Positions 8,831-17,386 of a DNA stretch of 64,000 bases are shown in pieces. Position numbers and translations under genes: made by a program. The notes under the pieces are model-generated. The model was not told where the DNA came from, did not search any database, and saw nothing but the letters and a program-made list of their open reading frames with translations. Origin of the DNA: Micromonospora aurantiaca ATCC 27029 (GTDB lineage: Bacteria; Actinomycetota; Actinomycetes; Mycobacteriales; Micromonosporaceae); the NCBI RefSeq assembly GCF_000145235.1, contig NC_014391.1, positions 2,860,001-2,924,000 on the forward strand, written 5' to 3'. Each line of letters opens with the position of its first letter. The first letter of the stretch is position 1.

Positions 8831-9496
8831 TCAGGCCCGGGGCAGCACGCCCAGCAGGGTCGCGGTCAGGGCCATCGTCAGCGAGTCCGCCATCTCCAGG
8901 TGCAGGCGGGCCAGTTCGGGCTCGGCCCGGTAGGCCGCCGCAAGGCTCGGCGGCGGCGTGCTGTACGCCGACAGCGCTCCCGCCAGAACCATGGTCTGGA
9001 GGCTGAACAGCATCGCGTTCCCGCCCAGCTCCGGCAGGTATTTCCGCATCAGGTCGGTCATGGTCGCCAGGCGGTCCAGGGAGGCGCGCTTGTAGCGGGC
9101 CACGACCTCGACGGAGACGTTGTGCTCCAGGACGCTGCCCTGTGCCCCGAAGAGGTCGCACATCACCGATCGGCGGGCGAGCGAGCGGCTGACGATCCCG
9201 GCCACGGCGGTCGCCCGCTCGGCCATCGGCAGGTTCGCGTCGACGCCGTCGGCCAGCTCGTCGGCCAGCTCCGTCAGCCACTCCCGCAGGTAGCGGTCCA
9301 GCAGCTCCAGCAGCACCGCCTCGCGGGACTCGAAGTAGCGCAGCACGTTCGGCTTCGCCAGGCCGACCCGGCGGCTCAGCTCGTTCAGCGTGACGGCGGC
9401 GACAGGCATCTCGTCGAGCATCGCCGACGCCACGTCGAGGATCGCCCGCCGGCGGATCTCCCGCTGCTCCTCGGTCCGGGCCCGCTGGAAAGTCAC
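8831..9496 (-). CDS. TetR-family transcriptional repressor
   Basis: About 221 residues from the GTG at 9494-9496. Residues 10-60 form the TetR DNA-binding domain (RRRAILDVA..., then a helix-turn-helix ending in NVLRYFESREAVL). The C-terminal part is the helical ligand-binding and dimer domain, with a typical TetR_C pattern. It is divergent from an SDR gene; the shared 106-bp region carries three copies of a palindromic core (9516-9583). It most likely represses itself and the SDR gene. Confidence 0.88.
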   Translation of the reverse strand: MTFQRARTEEQREIRRRAILDVASAMLDEMPVAAVTLNELSRRVGLAKPNVLRYFESREAVLLELLDRYLREWLTELADELADGVDANLPMAERATAVAGIVSRSLARRSVMCDLFGAQGSVLEHNVSVEVVARYKRASLDRLATMTDLMRKYLPELGGNAMLFSLQTMVLAGALSAYSTPPPSLAAAYRAEPELARLHLEMADSLTMALTATLLGVLPRA

Positions 9497-9515
9497 GCCC
9501 GCCAGCCTAACTTGA

Positions 9516-9583
9516 GTACCTCCGGTACGTTGACAACGTACCGGAGGTACCTTAACGTCTACGGCACAAGATACTTCCGGTAC
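9516..9583. promoter_or_regulatory. TetR operator array and SDR promoter
   Basis: GTACCTCCGGTACGTT (9516-9531) and AACGTACCGGAGGTAC (9535-9550) form a perfect 16-bp inverted repeat with a 3-bp gap. A third, imperfect copy of the core, ATACTTCCGGTAC, lies at 9571-9583. TTGACA (9530-9535) and TAACGT (9553-9558), 17 bp apart, make a promoter for the SDR gene that the repeat overlaps. Repressor binding would therefore block it. Confidence 0.75.
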
Positions 9584-9601
9584 TTTAAGTGGAGGCGTGG
9601 C

Positions 9602-10546
9602 ATGGGCGAGACGTGGACGACGGCGGACATCCCGGATCAGCGCGGGCGGGTGGCGGTGGTGACCGGGGCCAACACCGGACTGGGGTACGAGACCGCGAAG
9701 GCACTGGCCGAGCGCGGCGCGTCGGTCGTGCTCGCCGTCCGCGACGTCGGGAAGGGCGAGCGGGCCGCGGCCGGCCTGACCGGCGACGTGAGCGTGCAGG
9801 CGCTGGACCTGACCTCGCTCGACTCCGTCCGCACCGCCGCGGCGGCGCTGCGGTCCCGGTTCGGCCGGATCGACCTGCTGGTCAACAACGCCGGCGTGAT
9901 GTACACCCCGAAGCGGACCACCCGCGACGGCTTCGAACTCCAGTTCGGCACCAACCACCTCGGCCACTTCGCGCTCACCGGGCTGCTGCTGGACCTGATG
10001 CTGCCGGTGCCCGGCTCACGCGTGGTGACGGTCAGCAGCACCGGCCACCGCATCCGGGCCGCGATCCACTTCGACGACCTGCACTCCGAGCGCTCGTACG
10101 GCCGGGCCGCCGCCTACGGGCAGTCCAAGCTGGCCAACCTGATGTTCACGTACGAGCTGCAACGCCGGCTCGCCCCGTACGGCACCACCGTCGCGGTGGC
10201 CGCGCACCCCGGCATGTCCAGCACCGAACTCGCCCGCAACACCCCGGCGGCCCTGCGGCTCCCGCTCACCTGGCTCGCGCCGCTGATCACCCAGACACCC
10301 GCGATGGGCGCGCTGCCCACGCTGCGGGCCGCCACCGACCCCGCCGTGCTCGGCGGCCAGTACTACGGCCCCGGCGGACGGTACGAGGTGAAGGGTCACC
10401 CCCGGCTGGTCACCTCCAGCCCGCAGTCGTACGAGGCGGCCGTCCAGCAGCGGCTCTGGGCCGTCTCCGAGGACCTCACCGGCGTGCGGTTTCCCGTCCG
10501 GTCCGGTCCGCACCCGGTTACCGCCGCCGCGGCCGGCATGAGGTGA
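9602..10546 (+). CDS. Short-chain dehydrogenase/reductase
   Basis: 314 residues from ATG 9602 (GGAGG at 9591-9595). TGANTGLG (about residues 21-28) binds the nucleotide; NNAG and the catalytic YGQSK (Tyr and Lys) are present. The overall pattern matches the retinol-dehydrogenase-like classical SDRs. The substrate is unknown. Being under the divergent TetR suggests induction by a small lipophilic compound that it reduces (inference). Confidence 0.88.
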   Translation: MGETWTTADIPDQRGRVAVVTGANTGLGYETAKALAERGASVVLAVRDVGKGERAAAGLTGDVSVQALDLTSLDSVRTAAAALRSRFGRIDLLVNNAGVMYTPKRTTRDGFELQFGTNHLGHFALTGLLLDLMLPVPGSRVVTVSSTGHRIRAAIHFDDLHSERSYGRAAAYGQSKLANLMFTYELQRRLAPYGTTVAVAAHPGMSSTELARNTPAALRLPLTWLAPLITQTPAMGALPTLRAATDPAVLGGQYYGPGGRYEVKGHPRLVTSSPQSYEAAVQQRLWAVSEDLTGVRFPVRSGPHPVTAAAAGMR

Positions 10547-10607
10547 CAGCGGCCCTCTGTTCCGCGTTCGGCAGCGCGGGGCGGGCCGTCTTTGTGACGC
10601 TTCGATA

Positions 10608-12845
10608 GTGGAGATACCCGGCGGCGACAGAGGCGTCGAGCTGCGCATCCACGGGGTGTCCGGTGCGTCGGCGGAGACGATCGTCGACCATCCGATAGTG
10701 GTGCGTGTGGCCGGCGACGGGCACGCCGGGTTCTACCGGGTCCGGGAAGGGCTCGGCTCGGCCGGCGGCGCGACTGCCGGGGTGGTGGTGGAGGCGTACC
10801 GGTGGGGAACCCTGACCGCCGGGGTGGCGGTGCGTACGGCGTCGATGCTGGTGCTGCTGCCGTTCATGCTGAGCAACCTGGCGGTGTGGATGCGTTCCAC
10901 GCCGGTGGACCGCTGCGGCCTGCTCGGTGGGCTGTGCCGCCTGCTGGCCGGATCGCTGACCGTGGCGTTCACGCTGGCGCTGGTCGGGGTCACCATGAAC
11001 CTGACCGGCTGGCAGTGCGTCCCGTACGCGGAGTGCCGGGAGGGGAGACCGTACCTGTCGTGGCTGGTGGCGTTGCCGATCGGCCCGCGCCTGGCCGTGC
11101 TGGCACTGGTCCCGCTGCTGGCGCTGCGGGTGTTCTGGGCCGTCGGGAAGCGGTCGGCCGCCGCTTTCGAGGGCTTCGGATCGGCCCCGCCGCGCGGGCG
11201 GTTCCTGGAGTCCACCGGGAGTCTCGCCGCCCCCGGGGTCTGGCACGACGAGCAGATGACCTCGTGGCTGCGCCAGATCCACGTGGGTCTCGGTGCCGGC
11301 ACCGTCGGCGTCAGCCTCGTCGTCGCGGTGTCGCACGGCCGGTGGAGCGCCGTCGCCGTCGGGCTGCTCGGCCTCACCGCCGGGCTCGTGGTCCTCTGCG
11401 CCGTGCTGCTGACAGTGACGGTCCCCGCCGGGCGGGCCGGGCCGTTGCGCCGCGTGGTCTGGATCCTGGTCGCGGTCGCCACCGTGTCGAGCCTGGGGTA
11501 CGCCGTGTCCCGGCGGGAGGTGCCCGTGCCGGCCGGGCAGATGCCCGGCTACGAGGGCGCCGTCGCCGGTCTGGTCGCGGCGCAGGGCCTGATGCTGGTC
11601 CTGATCGCCGCGGTGACGCTCGTGCGCCGGCGCGCCCGGCCGGCCGGTTCCCGCGCCCTGCTCCGGGGGCTCGGCACACCGATGGTCGCCGCCATGTCGG
11701 TCACCGTCGCCTCGGCCTACACGGCCACGCTCGTGTTCCGGACGGCGGACCAGCTCGACCGGGGCCGTATCCCCGACCCGATCCGGAACAACCCACCCGC
11801 CCTGGGCCCGCTGGAACCACCCGTCGGGTACTGGTGGGCGGCGCTGGCCGGGCTCGCCGCTCTGCTGGTCGTCAGCGCGGCGATCGCCGTCACCCTGCCG
11901 GTGGCCCGGCGCCGGCGGCGGGCGTACGCGCGGCACGTGGTCGAGCACGACTATCCCGACGCGCCCGCCGAGGCGACACCACGACTCGACGCGGTCCGCT
12001 CGACGATCGCCCGGTCCTTCGTGACCGACGAACTGGGGCCGACGTTCGTGGCGTTCTTCGTGATCTCGTCGGTCGGGCTCGCCACCGTCGCGCTCGACCT
12101 GATCGGGATCGGCCCGACCCAGCTCGTTGCCCGCCTCGGCCGCCGGCACGACACGCTCGCCGTGCTGACCGCGTACGTGACGGACGTCGGCATCTGGGCC
12201 ATCAGTCTGCTCGTCATCGGGCTGCTGATCCTGGGCTACCGGGCGTACCGGTCGCCGGAGACCCGCCGGCTCGTCGGCGTCCTGTGGGACCTGGGCACGT
12301 TCTGGCCGCGTACGGTGCACCCGTTCGCGCCGCCGTGCTACGCCGCCCGCGCCGTACCGGAGCTGGCCCGGCGGGTCTCCGCGCTCGCCGCGCAGGGCCC
12401 GGTGGTGATCTCCGGACACAGCCACGGCTCCGTCCTGGCCGCCGCCACCGTCCTGCAACTGCCGCCGGAGGCCCTGCCCCACGTCGCGTTGCTGACCCAC
12501 GGCAGTCCACTGCACCGCATCTACGCCCGCCTCTACCCCGCCTATCTCGGTGAGGAGGCGCTGCGCGACGTCGGCGACCGGATCGGCTGGCGCTGGCGCA
12601 ACCTGTGGCGCGACACCGATCCGATCGGCGGCCCGATCTTCGCCGACCCGGCTCTGCGGGCCCACCTGCCCCCGGCCGCCGAGGCGGTCGACGTCCGGCT
12701 GCGGGATCCGCGCAGCGTCGTCGTGGAGGCGCCGGACACCGTGCCGCCGCCCGTCGAACGCCACTGGCACTACCACACCGAGCCGGAGTACCGGGAGGCC
12801 GTACGGGAACTCGTCGACGACATCCGGGCCGGTGCCCCCGGCTGA
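10608..12845 (+). CDS. Large membrane protein with alpha/beta-hydrolase-like parts
   Basis: 745 residues from GTG 10608; a good ribosome-binding site is not obvious. The N-terminus has ELRIHGVSG (about residues 10-18), like the oxyanion strand of lipases. The middle has about eight to ten hydrophobic segments. The C-terminal part has GHSHGS (about residues 602-607), a serine nucleophile elbow of the GxSxG type, followed by LLTHGSPL. It may be a membrane-embedded lipase or esterase-like protein; no function is established. It converges on the PAP2 fusion gene. Confidence 0.7.
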   Translation: MEIPGGDRGVELRIHGVSGASAETIVDHPIVVRVAGDGHAGFYRVREGLGSAGGATAGVVVEAYRWGTLTAGVAVRTASMLVLLPFMLSNLAVWMRSTPVDRCGLLGGLCRLLAGSLTVAFTLALVGVTMNLTGWQCVPYAECREGRPYLSWLVALPIGPRLAVLALVPLLALRVFWAVGKRSAAAFEGFGSAPPRGRFLESTGSLAAPGVWHDEQMTSWLRQIHVGLGAGTVGVSLVVAVSHGRWSAVAVGLLGLTAGLVVLCAVLLTVTVPAGRAGPLRRVVWILVAVATVSSLGYAVSRREVPVPAGQMPGYEGAVAGLVAAQGLMLVLIAAVTLVRRRARPAGSRALLRGLGTPMVAAMSVTVASAYTATLVFRTADQLDRGRIPDPIRNNPPALGPLEPPVGYWWAALAGLAALLVVSAAIAVTLPVARRRRRAYARHVVEHDYPDAPAEATPRLDAVRSTIARSFVTDELGPTFVAFFVISSVGLATVALDLIGIGPTQLVARLGRRHDTLAVLTAYVTDVGIWAISLLVIGLLILGYRAYRSPETRRLVGVLWDLGTFWPRTVHPFAPPCYAARAVPELARRVSALAAQGPVVISGHSHGSVLAAATVLQLPPEALPHVALLTHGSPLHRIYARLYPAYLGEEALRDVGDRIGWRWRNLWRDTDPIGGPIFADPALRAHLPPAAEAVDVRLRDPRSVVVEAPDTVPPPVERHWHYHTEPEYREAVRELVDDIRAGAPG

Positions 12846-12887
12846 GGCCGCCCCGCGTACCGCCGCCGGCCGCCGCGACTGTGGCGC

Positions 12888-15227
12888 TCACAGCAGCCGG
12901 CGGCGGGTCAGGAGCCGGAAGGCCAGATACCCCGGCGGTACCGGGAGCCAGAACGTCGCGAGACGGTAGATCAGGGTGCCCGCGACGGCGGCGTCCAGTG
13001 GCACTCCGTAGAGCAGCAGCCCGGAGACGAGCGCGGCCTCGGTGGCGCCGAGCCCGCCGGGGGTGGGCGCGGCGGACGAGACTCCCTCGCCGACGAGGCA
13101 GACCAGGATCACCGGGGGCAGGTGCGCGAGGGGGAGCGGGCCGGTGGCGAGGAGCGCGAGGTAGAGACAGAGGCCGTAGGTGAGCGTGAGCGCCGTGGAC
13201 GCGACGACGAGCCACCACAGGCCGTGCTGACGGGTCAGGGCGCGCAGGGCGGTGACGACCTGGCCGGCCGCGTCGCGTCCGCGCCGCCGGAGCCGTGGCG
13301 CGGCGAGGACGGCCGCCAGGACGAGCAGCACAGCCAGGGCGCCCAGCAGCAGCGGTATCGCCCTGGTCGCGTCATGGGTGAGGATGCGGGCGGGCCGGCG
13401 GGCGAACGGCAGCAGCACCGGCAGGAGCAGCACGACCGACACCGCACCGGCGGCGCGGGAGACACCGACGGCAGTGGCCGCGTCGGCGGTGGTGAGTTCC
13501 CTCTGGTGCAGGTACCGCAGGCTGAGCGCGGCGCCGCCGAGGCTGCCGGGAGCCAGCCGGTTGGCGAACGACGCGGCCACCTGCACCAGGGTGGCCTCGC
13601 CCAGCGGGATCCGCTTGGCCGCGGCGAGCCGGAGCACGACGCCGCCGAGCAGGTAGGTCAGGGCTGAGCCGAGCAGCGCCGCGGCGACCGCGAGCGGATC
13701 GGCGTGCAGGATCAGACGCGCCGCGGTGCGTATCTCGCCGAGCTGCGGAAGCAGCAGGTGCACGATCAGCCCCAGGATCAGCAGCTCCAGGACGGTGCGG
13801 CGGTTGAACCGGACCACCTTCGCCGCCGGGCGGTCGCGGTCGGGGCAGCGCCGCACGATCTCCTGACGGAGGCTGTCGAGCATGCCGGGACGGCCGCGCA
13901 GGGCGCTGCGGCCGGCGCGGGACAGCACCGCGGGTTGCAGGAACGGCACACTGTCCGCGACCGCCGCGGCGCCCAGACGGTCGACCGCGGCGGCGACCAC
14001 AGCGGCGGGGTCCACCCGCGTGGACAGCGCGACCATCAGCTCGACGACGTCACGGGCCCGCTGGTCGGCCGGGGCGTCGTCGGCGGCGAAGCCCAGGTCC
14101 ACCAGGTAGACGTGGTCCCGGCCGACGAGCACGTTCGCGGCGCGCAGGTCGCGGTGTGCGATGCCGGCCCGGTGCAGGCGACCCACCTGGTCCCACGCGT
14201 CGCGCACGGCGGCGGGCGGGACCGGTCCGACGACGGCGTGCAGCGGGGCGGCGTCGATGAACTCCTGCACCAGGACGGCGTCCCCGCCGGACATCGCGGC
14301 GGTCGTGACGACCGCCGGGATCCGCACGCCCCCGCGCTCGGCCAGCAGGGTCATGCAGGTTTCGTGTTCGCTCTGCTGGCGGGCGCTGAGATACGGGGGC
14401 GCGTCGGCCACGTGCCGGTACCGCGCCCGGCGGTAGAGCTTGTAGGCCCAGTCCGCGTCGCGCTGCTCGCCGCCGGTCACCTTGACGAACAACTGCCGCC
14501 CGCCGGTGGTGACCGCCCGCCACGGCTGCGAACCCCGGGCGTCACCGTGGATCGGCGTCAGCCCTGCCACGTCGATCCCGCGCCGCCGCAGCGCCGCCCG
14601 CAGGGCGGGCACCGACCGCTGCGGCCCGACCTCGCCGACCACGAGCCGCGTCACGCAGACCGCGAGCCAGCCGACGAGGAACCCGCCGAGCACGTCGACC
14701 GGCAGGTGCGCCCCGACGTGGATCCGGGCCCCGGCCACCAGGGCGATCGCCACCCAGGCCGCCCGGCGCCACCGGGTGCCCCCGGCCCGCGCCGCGACGA
14801 GCGCCAGGGCGGTGGCGACCGCGACGTGTCCCGAGGGGTATCCGTACCGCCCGGTGATCGTCTCCCGCAGGACCACATCGGTGAGCAACGCCGCCGGCCG
14901 CTGCCGGGCGACCGCGGCCTTGGCGGCGACCGCGAGCCAGTACGCCAGGTTCCCGGCCAGCAGCAGGCTCCACGCCGTGCCGATCCGGCGGGCCAGGACG
15001 GCCGCGGTGGCGGCGACGAACACCGCCGGGTAGGAGCCGAGCTGCATGACCAGGACCAGGACCGGAGTCAGCCCGGCGGGAAGGTGGTTGAGGAGGGCGA
15101 ACAGGTCCCGTTCCCAGGGCGGCACCCGGCGGCTCCGGACGGCCGCGCTCAGCGCTGCCAGCAGACCGGTCGAGGTGGCCAGGCTGACCAGCAGGGCGGG
15201 CGACGGGCGATGCGTACGCGCTGCCAC
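12888..15227 (-). CDS. PAP2 phosphatase - kinase-like - flippase-like fusion protein
   Basis: About 779 residues from the GTG at 15225-15227. Three parts are visible. Residues about 60-190 are a membrane PAP2 phosphatase domain with KAAVARQRP, YPSGH and GAHLPVDVLGG, the three phosphatase motifs. Residues about 220-420 are a soluble kinase-like domain with HRDLRAANVLV and VDLG in place of DFG. Residues about 460-779 are a membrane domain of the lysylphosphatidylglycerol-synthase/YbhN flippase type (UPF0104). It should act in lipid or polyprenyl-phosphate metabolism at the membrane; the exact reaction is unknown. Confidence 0.8.
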   Translation of the reverse strand: MAARTHRPSPALLVSLATSTGLLAALSAAVRSRRVPPWERDLFALLNHLPAGLTPVLVLVMQLGSYPAVFVAATAAVLARRIGTAWSLLLAGNLAYWLAVAAKAAVARQRPAALLTDVVLRETITGRYGYPSGHVAVATALALVAARAGGTRWRRAAWVAIALVAGARIHVGAHLPVDVLGGFLVGWLAVCVTRLVVGEVGPQRSVPALRAALRRRGIDVAGLTPIHGDARGSQPWRAVTTGGRQLFVKVTGGEQRDADWAYKLYRRARYRHVADAPPYLSARQQSEHETCMTLLAERGGVRIPAVVTTAAMSGGDAVLVQEFIDAAPLHAVVGPVPPAAVRDAWDQVGRLHRAGIAHRDLRAANVLVGRDHVYLVDLGFAADDAPADQRARDVVELMVALSTRVDPAAVVAAAVDRLGAAAVADSVPFLQPAVLSRAGRSALRGRPGMLDSLRQEIVRRCPDRDRPAAKVVRFNRRTVLELLILGLIVHLLLPQLGEIRTAARLILHADPLAVAAALLGSALTYLLGGVVLRLAAAKRIPLGEATLVQVAASFANRLAPGSLGGAALSLRYLHQRELTTADAATAVGVSRAAGAVSVVLLLPVLLPFARRPARILTHDATRAIPLLLGALAVLLVLAAVLAAPRLRRRGRDAAGQVVTALRALTRQHGLWWLVVASTALTLTYGLCLYLALLATGPLPLAHLPPVILVCLVGEGVSSAAPTPGGLGATEAALVSGLLLYGVPLDAAVAGTLIYRLATFWLPVPPGYLAFRLLTRRRLL

Positions 15228-15352
15228 CGGTCCTCGGCCGCCCCTCAGTCGGCGCAGATGCCTGCTGTCGATCCGAACCCTACGGATCGCCGACCCGGCG
15301 GATGCTCCGGTTCGCCACCGGTCAACCCGTTGGGGGCGACGATCAGCTGGTG

Positions 15353-15543
15353 GTGGACACGGCGGTGGAGACGCTCGTCGGGCTGCCGCCGGTCCTCGTC
15401 CTGACGCTGGTGATCGTCCTGGTGGCCCACGGTGGCGCGTTGCCGCTGTGGGCGGTGGCGGGCGCCGGTACGGCCCGGGTGTGCTCGCCCGCGCTCCACG
15501 GGTGCTGCGCCGGCGCCTCGACATCGCGCGGGTCCGCCGATGA
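15353..15543 (+). pseudogene. Possible remnant of a DedA-like membrane protein
   Basis: The 325-bp gap between two minus-strand genes contains a plus-strand frame whose start (GTG 15353) encodes a hydrophobic segment, VGLPPVLVLTLVIVLV, like the first helix of DedA-family proteins. The second half reads better in another frame (ending LRRRLDIARVRR). It is too short to be functional. I regard it as a scrap at best, and it could be chance. Confidence 0.22.
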
Positions 15544-15552
15544 ACTGTGGCG

Positions 15553-16134
15553 TCAGCCGCGACCACGTACCAGGGGCAGGAACACCTCGTCCACGATCTC
15601 GACCAGCACCTCGTCGGGGACGGACGGGACGCCGCGCATCGCGTACTCGGCGCGCAGCAGCATCATCGGTACCGTCGCCACCCGGTGACGGACGGCCGCC
15701 GCAGGCGCCTCGCCCCGGGCCGCGGCCCGTTCCAGCATCCCGATCCACGCACGGTCCATGGTGTCGGCGCCGGATCGTTCGCGCATGAGCGTGAGCAGCT
15801 CCGGATCGTCGGCCGCGGCGGCGAGCAGGCCGCGCAGGACGGCCCCGTGCGGCGACGACCACGTCTCGTTCGCGAGCCGGAGCATCTCGAGCGCGTCGCC
15901 TCGCAGCGTGCCCGTGTCCGGATTCGGCATGGCCGCGTCGGACAGGTGGCGGTACGCCGCGACGCCCAGCGCCGCCCGGTGCGGCCACCGGCGGTAGATG
16001 GCGTTCTTGTTGGTTCCGGCGCGGGCGGCCACCCGGTCCATCGTCATCCCCGCGTATCCGGACTCGCGTAGTTCCTCCGCCGCGGCCCGCAGGATCGCCT
16101 GTTCCAGTTCCTCGCCCCGTCGCCTCCTGCTCAT
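15553..16134 (-). CDS. TetR-family transcriptional repressor
   Basis: 193 residues. The N-terminal helix-turn-helix (YAGMTMDRVAARAG, then NKNAIYRRWPHR) is typical TetR, and the C-terminal half fits a TetR ligand-binding domain. It is divergent from a putative glycosidase-like gene, and tandem palindromes lie between them. It probably regulates both. Confidence 0.88.
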   Translation of the reverse strand: MSRRRRGEELEQAILRAAAEELRESGYAGMTMDRVAARAGTNKNAIYRRWPHRAALGVAAYRHLSDAAMPNPDTGTLRGDALEMLRLANETWSSPHGAVLRGLLAAAADDPELLTLMRERSGADTMDRAWIGMLERAAARGEAPAAAVRHRVATVPMMLLRAEYAMRGVPSVPDEVLVEIVDEVFLPLVRGRG

Positions 16135-16143
16135 GCCTTGCAG

Positions 16144-16181
16144 GGTACGCGCCGTACCTTATAGGGTACGCGTCGTACCCT
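16144..16181. promoter_or_regulatory. Tandem TetR operators
   Basis: AGGGTACGCGTCGTACCCT (16163-16181) is an inverted repeat with 8-bp arms. GGTACGCGCCGTACC (16144-16158) is a second copy one turn away. They lie between the divergent TetR start and the next gene. The copy spacing (about 20 bp) fits two dimers on the same DNA face. Confidence 0.7.
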
Positions 16182-16197
16182 AAGAGTGGAGTTCTCG

Positions 16198-17241
16198 ATG
16201 CGCGTCTTCGGCATGAACTACGACACCGGCTTCGTCAGCGCCGGATCCACCACCCACGAGCCGTTCGACCCCGACGTCGTGCGCAGCGACCTGCGTGTCA
16301 TCCGCGACGAGCTGCGCTGCGACGCGGTCCGCGTCACCGGCGGCGTGCAGGACCGGCTGGAGCTGACCGCGCGGCTGGCGGCCGAGGCGGGGTTGGAGGT
16401 GTGGTACTGCCCGTTCACCAACGGCCTGGACCGCGACGGCCTCATGGCGTTCCTGCTCGACGGCGCCGAGCGGGCCGAGCGGCTGCGGCGTGACGGCGCC
16501 CCGGTCGTCTACCTCACCGGTTCCGAGATCTCCCTGTTCACCGACGGTTTCCTGCCCGGCCGTGACCTGACCGAGCGCATGGCGGTGTTCACCGACCCGA
16601 TGCGGATGCGGGAGGCGGTCCCCGCCGCGCGGGCGGCGGTGCGCGACTTCCTCGCGGAAGCGGTGCCCGCGGTGCGGGAGCGCTTCGGCGGCCCCGTCGG
16701 GTACGCCTCGATCCCGCTCGAGGACGTCGACTGGACGGCCTTCGACATCATCGCCAGCGACGCCGGCTACCGTGACGCGACCAACTCCGCGGTGTTCCCG
16801 CAGTCCCTGGCGGCGGCCGTGGGGCAGGGCAAGCCGTACGCGGCGACCGAGTTCGGCTGCTGCACGTTCCGCGGCGCGGCCGACGTCGCGGGCGCGACGG
16901 AGCCCGTGGCCTACGACGAGCACGGCCGTGCGGCGAAGCTCACCGCGGAGCTGGAGCGCGACGAGGAGGGCCAGGCACGCTACCTCGTCGACCTGCTGCG
17001 CGACTACGAGGCCGGCGGGGCGGAGGCGGCGTTCGTGTACACGTTCGCGAACCGGCACCTGCCGACCACCGGCGACCCCGAGCACGACTACGACCTGGCG
17101 TCACGGGGGATCGTGCGCGTGCTGCCGGACGGCTCGTGGACGCCCAAGGCCGCCTTTCACGCCCTGGCCGAGTACGGCCGCGTCCGTGCGCTGAGCCGGA
17201 CCGAATTCGGTGGTGGTGGTCGCGGCGGACGGGCAAAGTAG
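16198..17241 (+). CDS. Putative glycosidase-like (TIM-barrel) protein
   Basis: 347 residues from ATG 16198 (GTGGAG 7 bp before it; an upstream in-frame GTG at 16186 is less likely). It has alternating strands and helices typical of a (beta/alpha)8 barrel, with acidic ends of strands (TGSEISLFTDG, IPLEDVDW, ATEFGCC, FVYTFANR). Similar actinomycete proteins are sometimes labelled abortive-infection proteins without direct proof. No signal peptide is seen, so it is probably cytoplasmic. It is likely controlled by the divergent TetR. Confidence 0.55.
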   Translation: MRVFGMNYDTGFVSAGSTTHEPFDPDVVRSDLRVIRDELRCDAVRVTGGVQDRLELTARLAAEAGLEVWYCPFTNGLDRDGLMAFLLDGAERAERLRRDGAPVVYLTGSEISLFTDGFLPGRDLTERMAVFTDPMRMREAVPAARAAVRDFLAEAVPAVRERFGGPVGYASIPLEDVDWTAFDIIASDAGYRDATNSAVFPQSLAAAVGQGKPYAATEFGCCTFRGAADVAGATEPVAYDEHGRAAKLTAELERDEEGQARYLVDLLRDYEAGGAEAAFVYTFANRHLPTTGDPEHDYDLASRGIVRVLPDGSWTPKAAFHALAEYGRVRALSRTEFGGGGRGGRAK

Positions 17242-17293
17242 GACTGCGCACCGGCGGCGAGCGCCGCCACCACGACTGTCACCAGGAGAGACA

Positions 17294-17386
17294 ATGCGAG
17301 CAGCTTCCACGCTTCGGACCCTTGCCCGTCCTACCGTGGAGCTCCGCCTTGGCCCTGTTGAACCTCGGAATCGTCGCGCATGTTGA
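17294..17386 (+). CDS. Leader ORF overlapping the start of the Tet-type gene
   Basis: A 30-residue frame (MRAASTLRTLARPTVELRLG..., ending RRAC) starts at an ATG 4 bp after AGGAGAG, the best ribosome-binding site in the region. It overlaps the Tet-type gene, in a different frame, from 17349 to 17386. A hairpin (GGCGGC/GCCGCC, 17253-17268) precedes it. The layout suggests that its translation controls initiation of the downstream gene. This is inference; no experiment or homolog is known to me. Confidence 0.5.
   Translation: MRAASTLRTLARPTVELRLGPVEPRNRRAC

Noticed and set aside
15302..15688. A 128-residue plus-strand membrane-like ORF
   Set aside because: Only its first half is protein-like; the rest overlaps the TetR gene on the other strand. 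Kept only as a low-confidence remnant.
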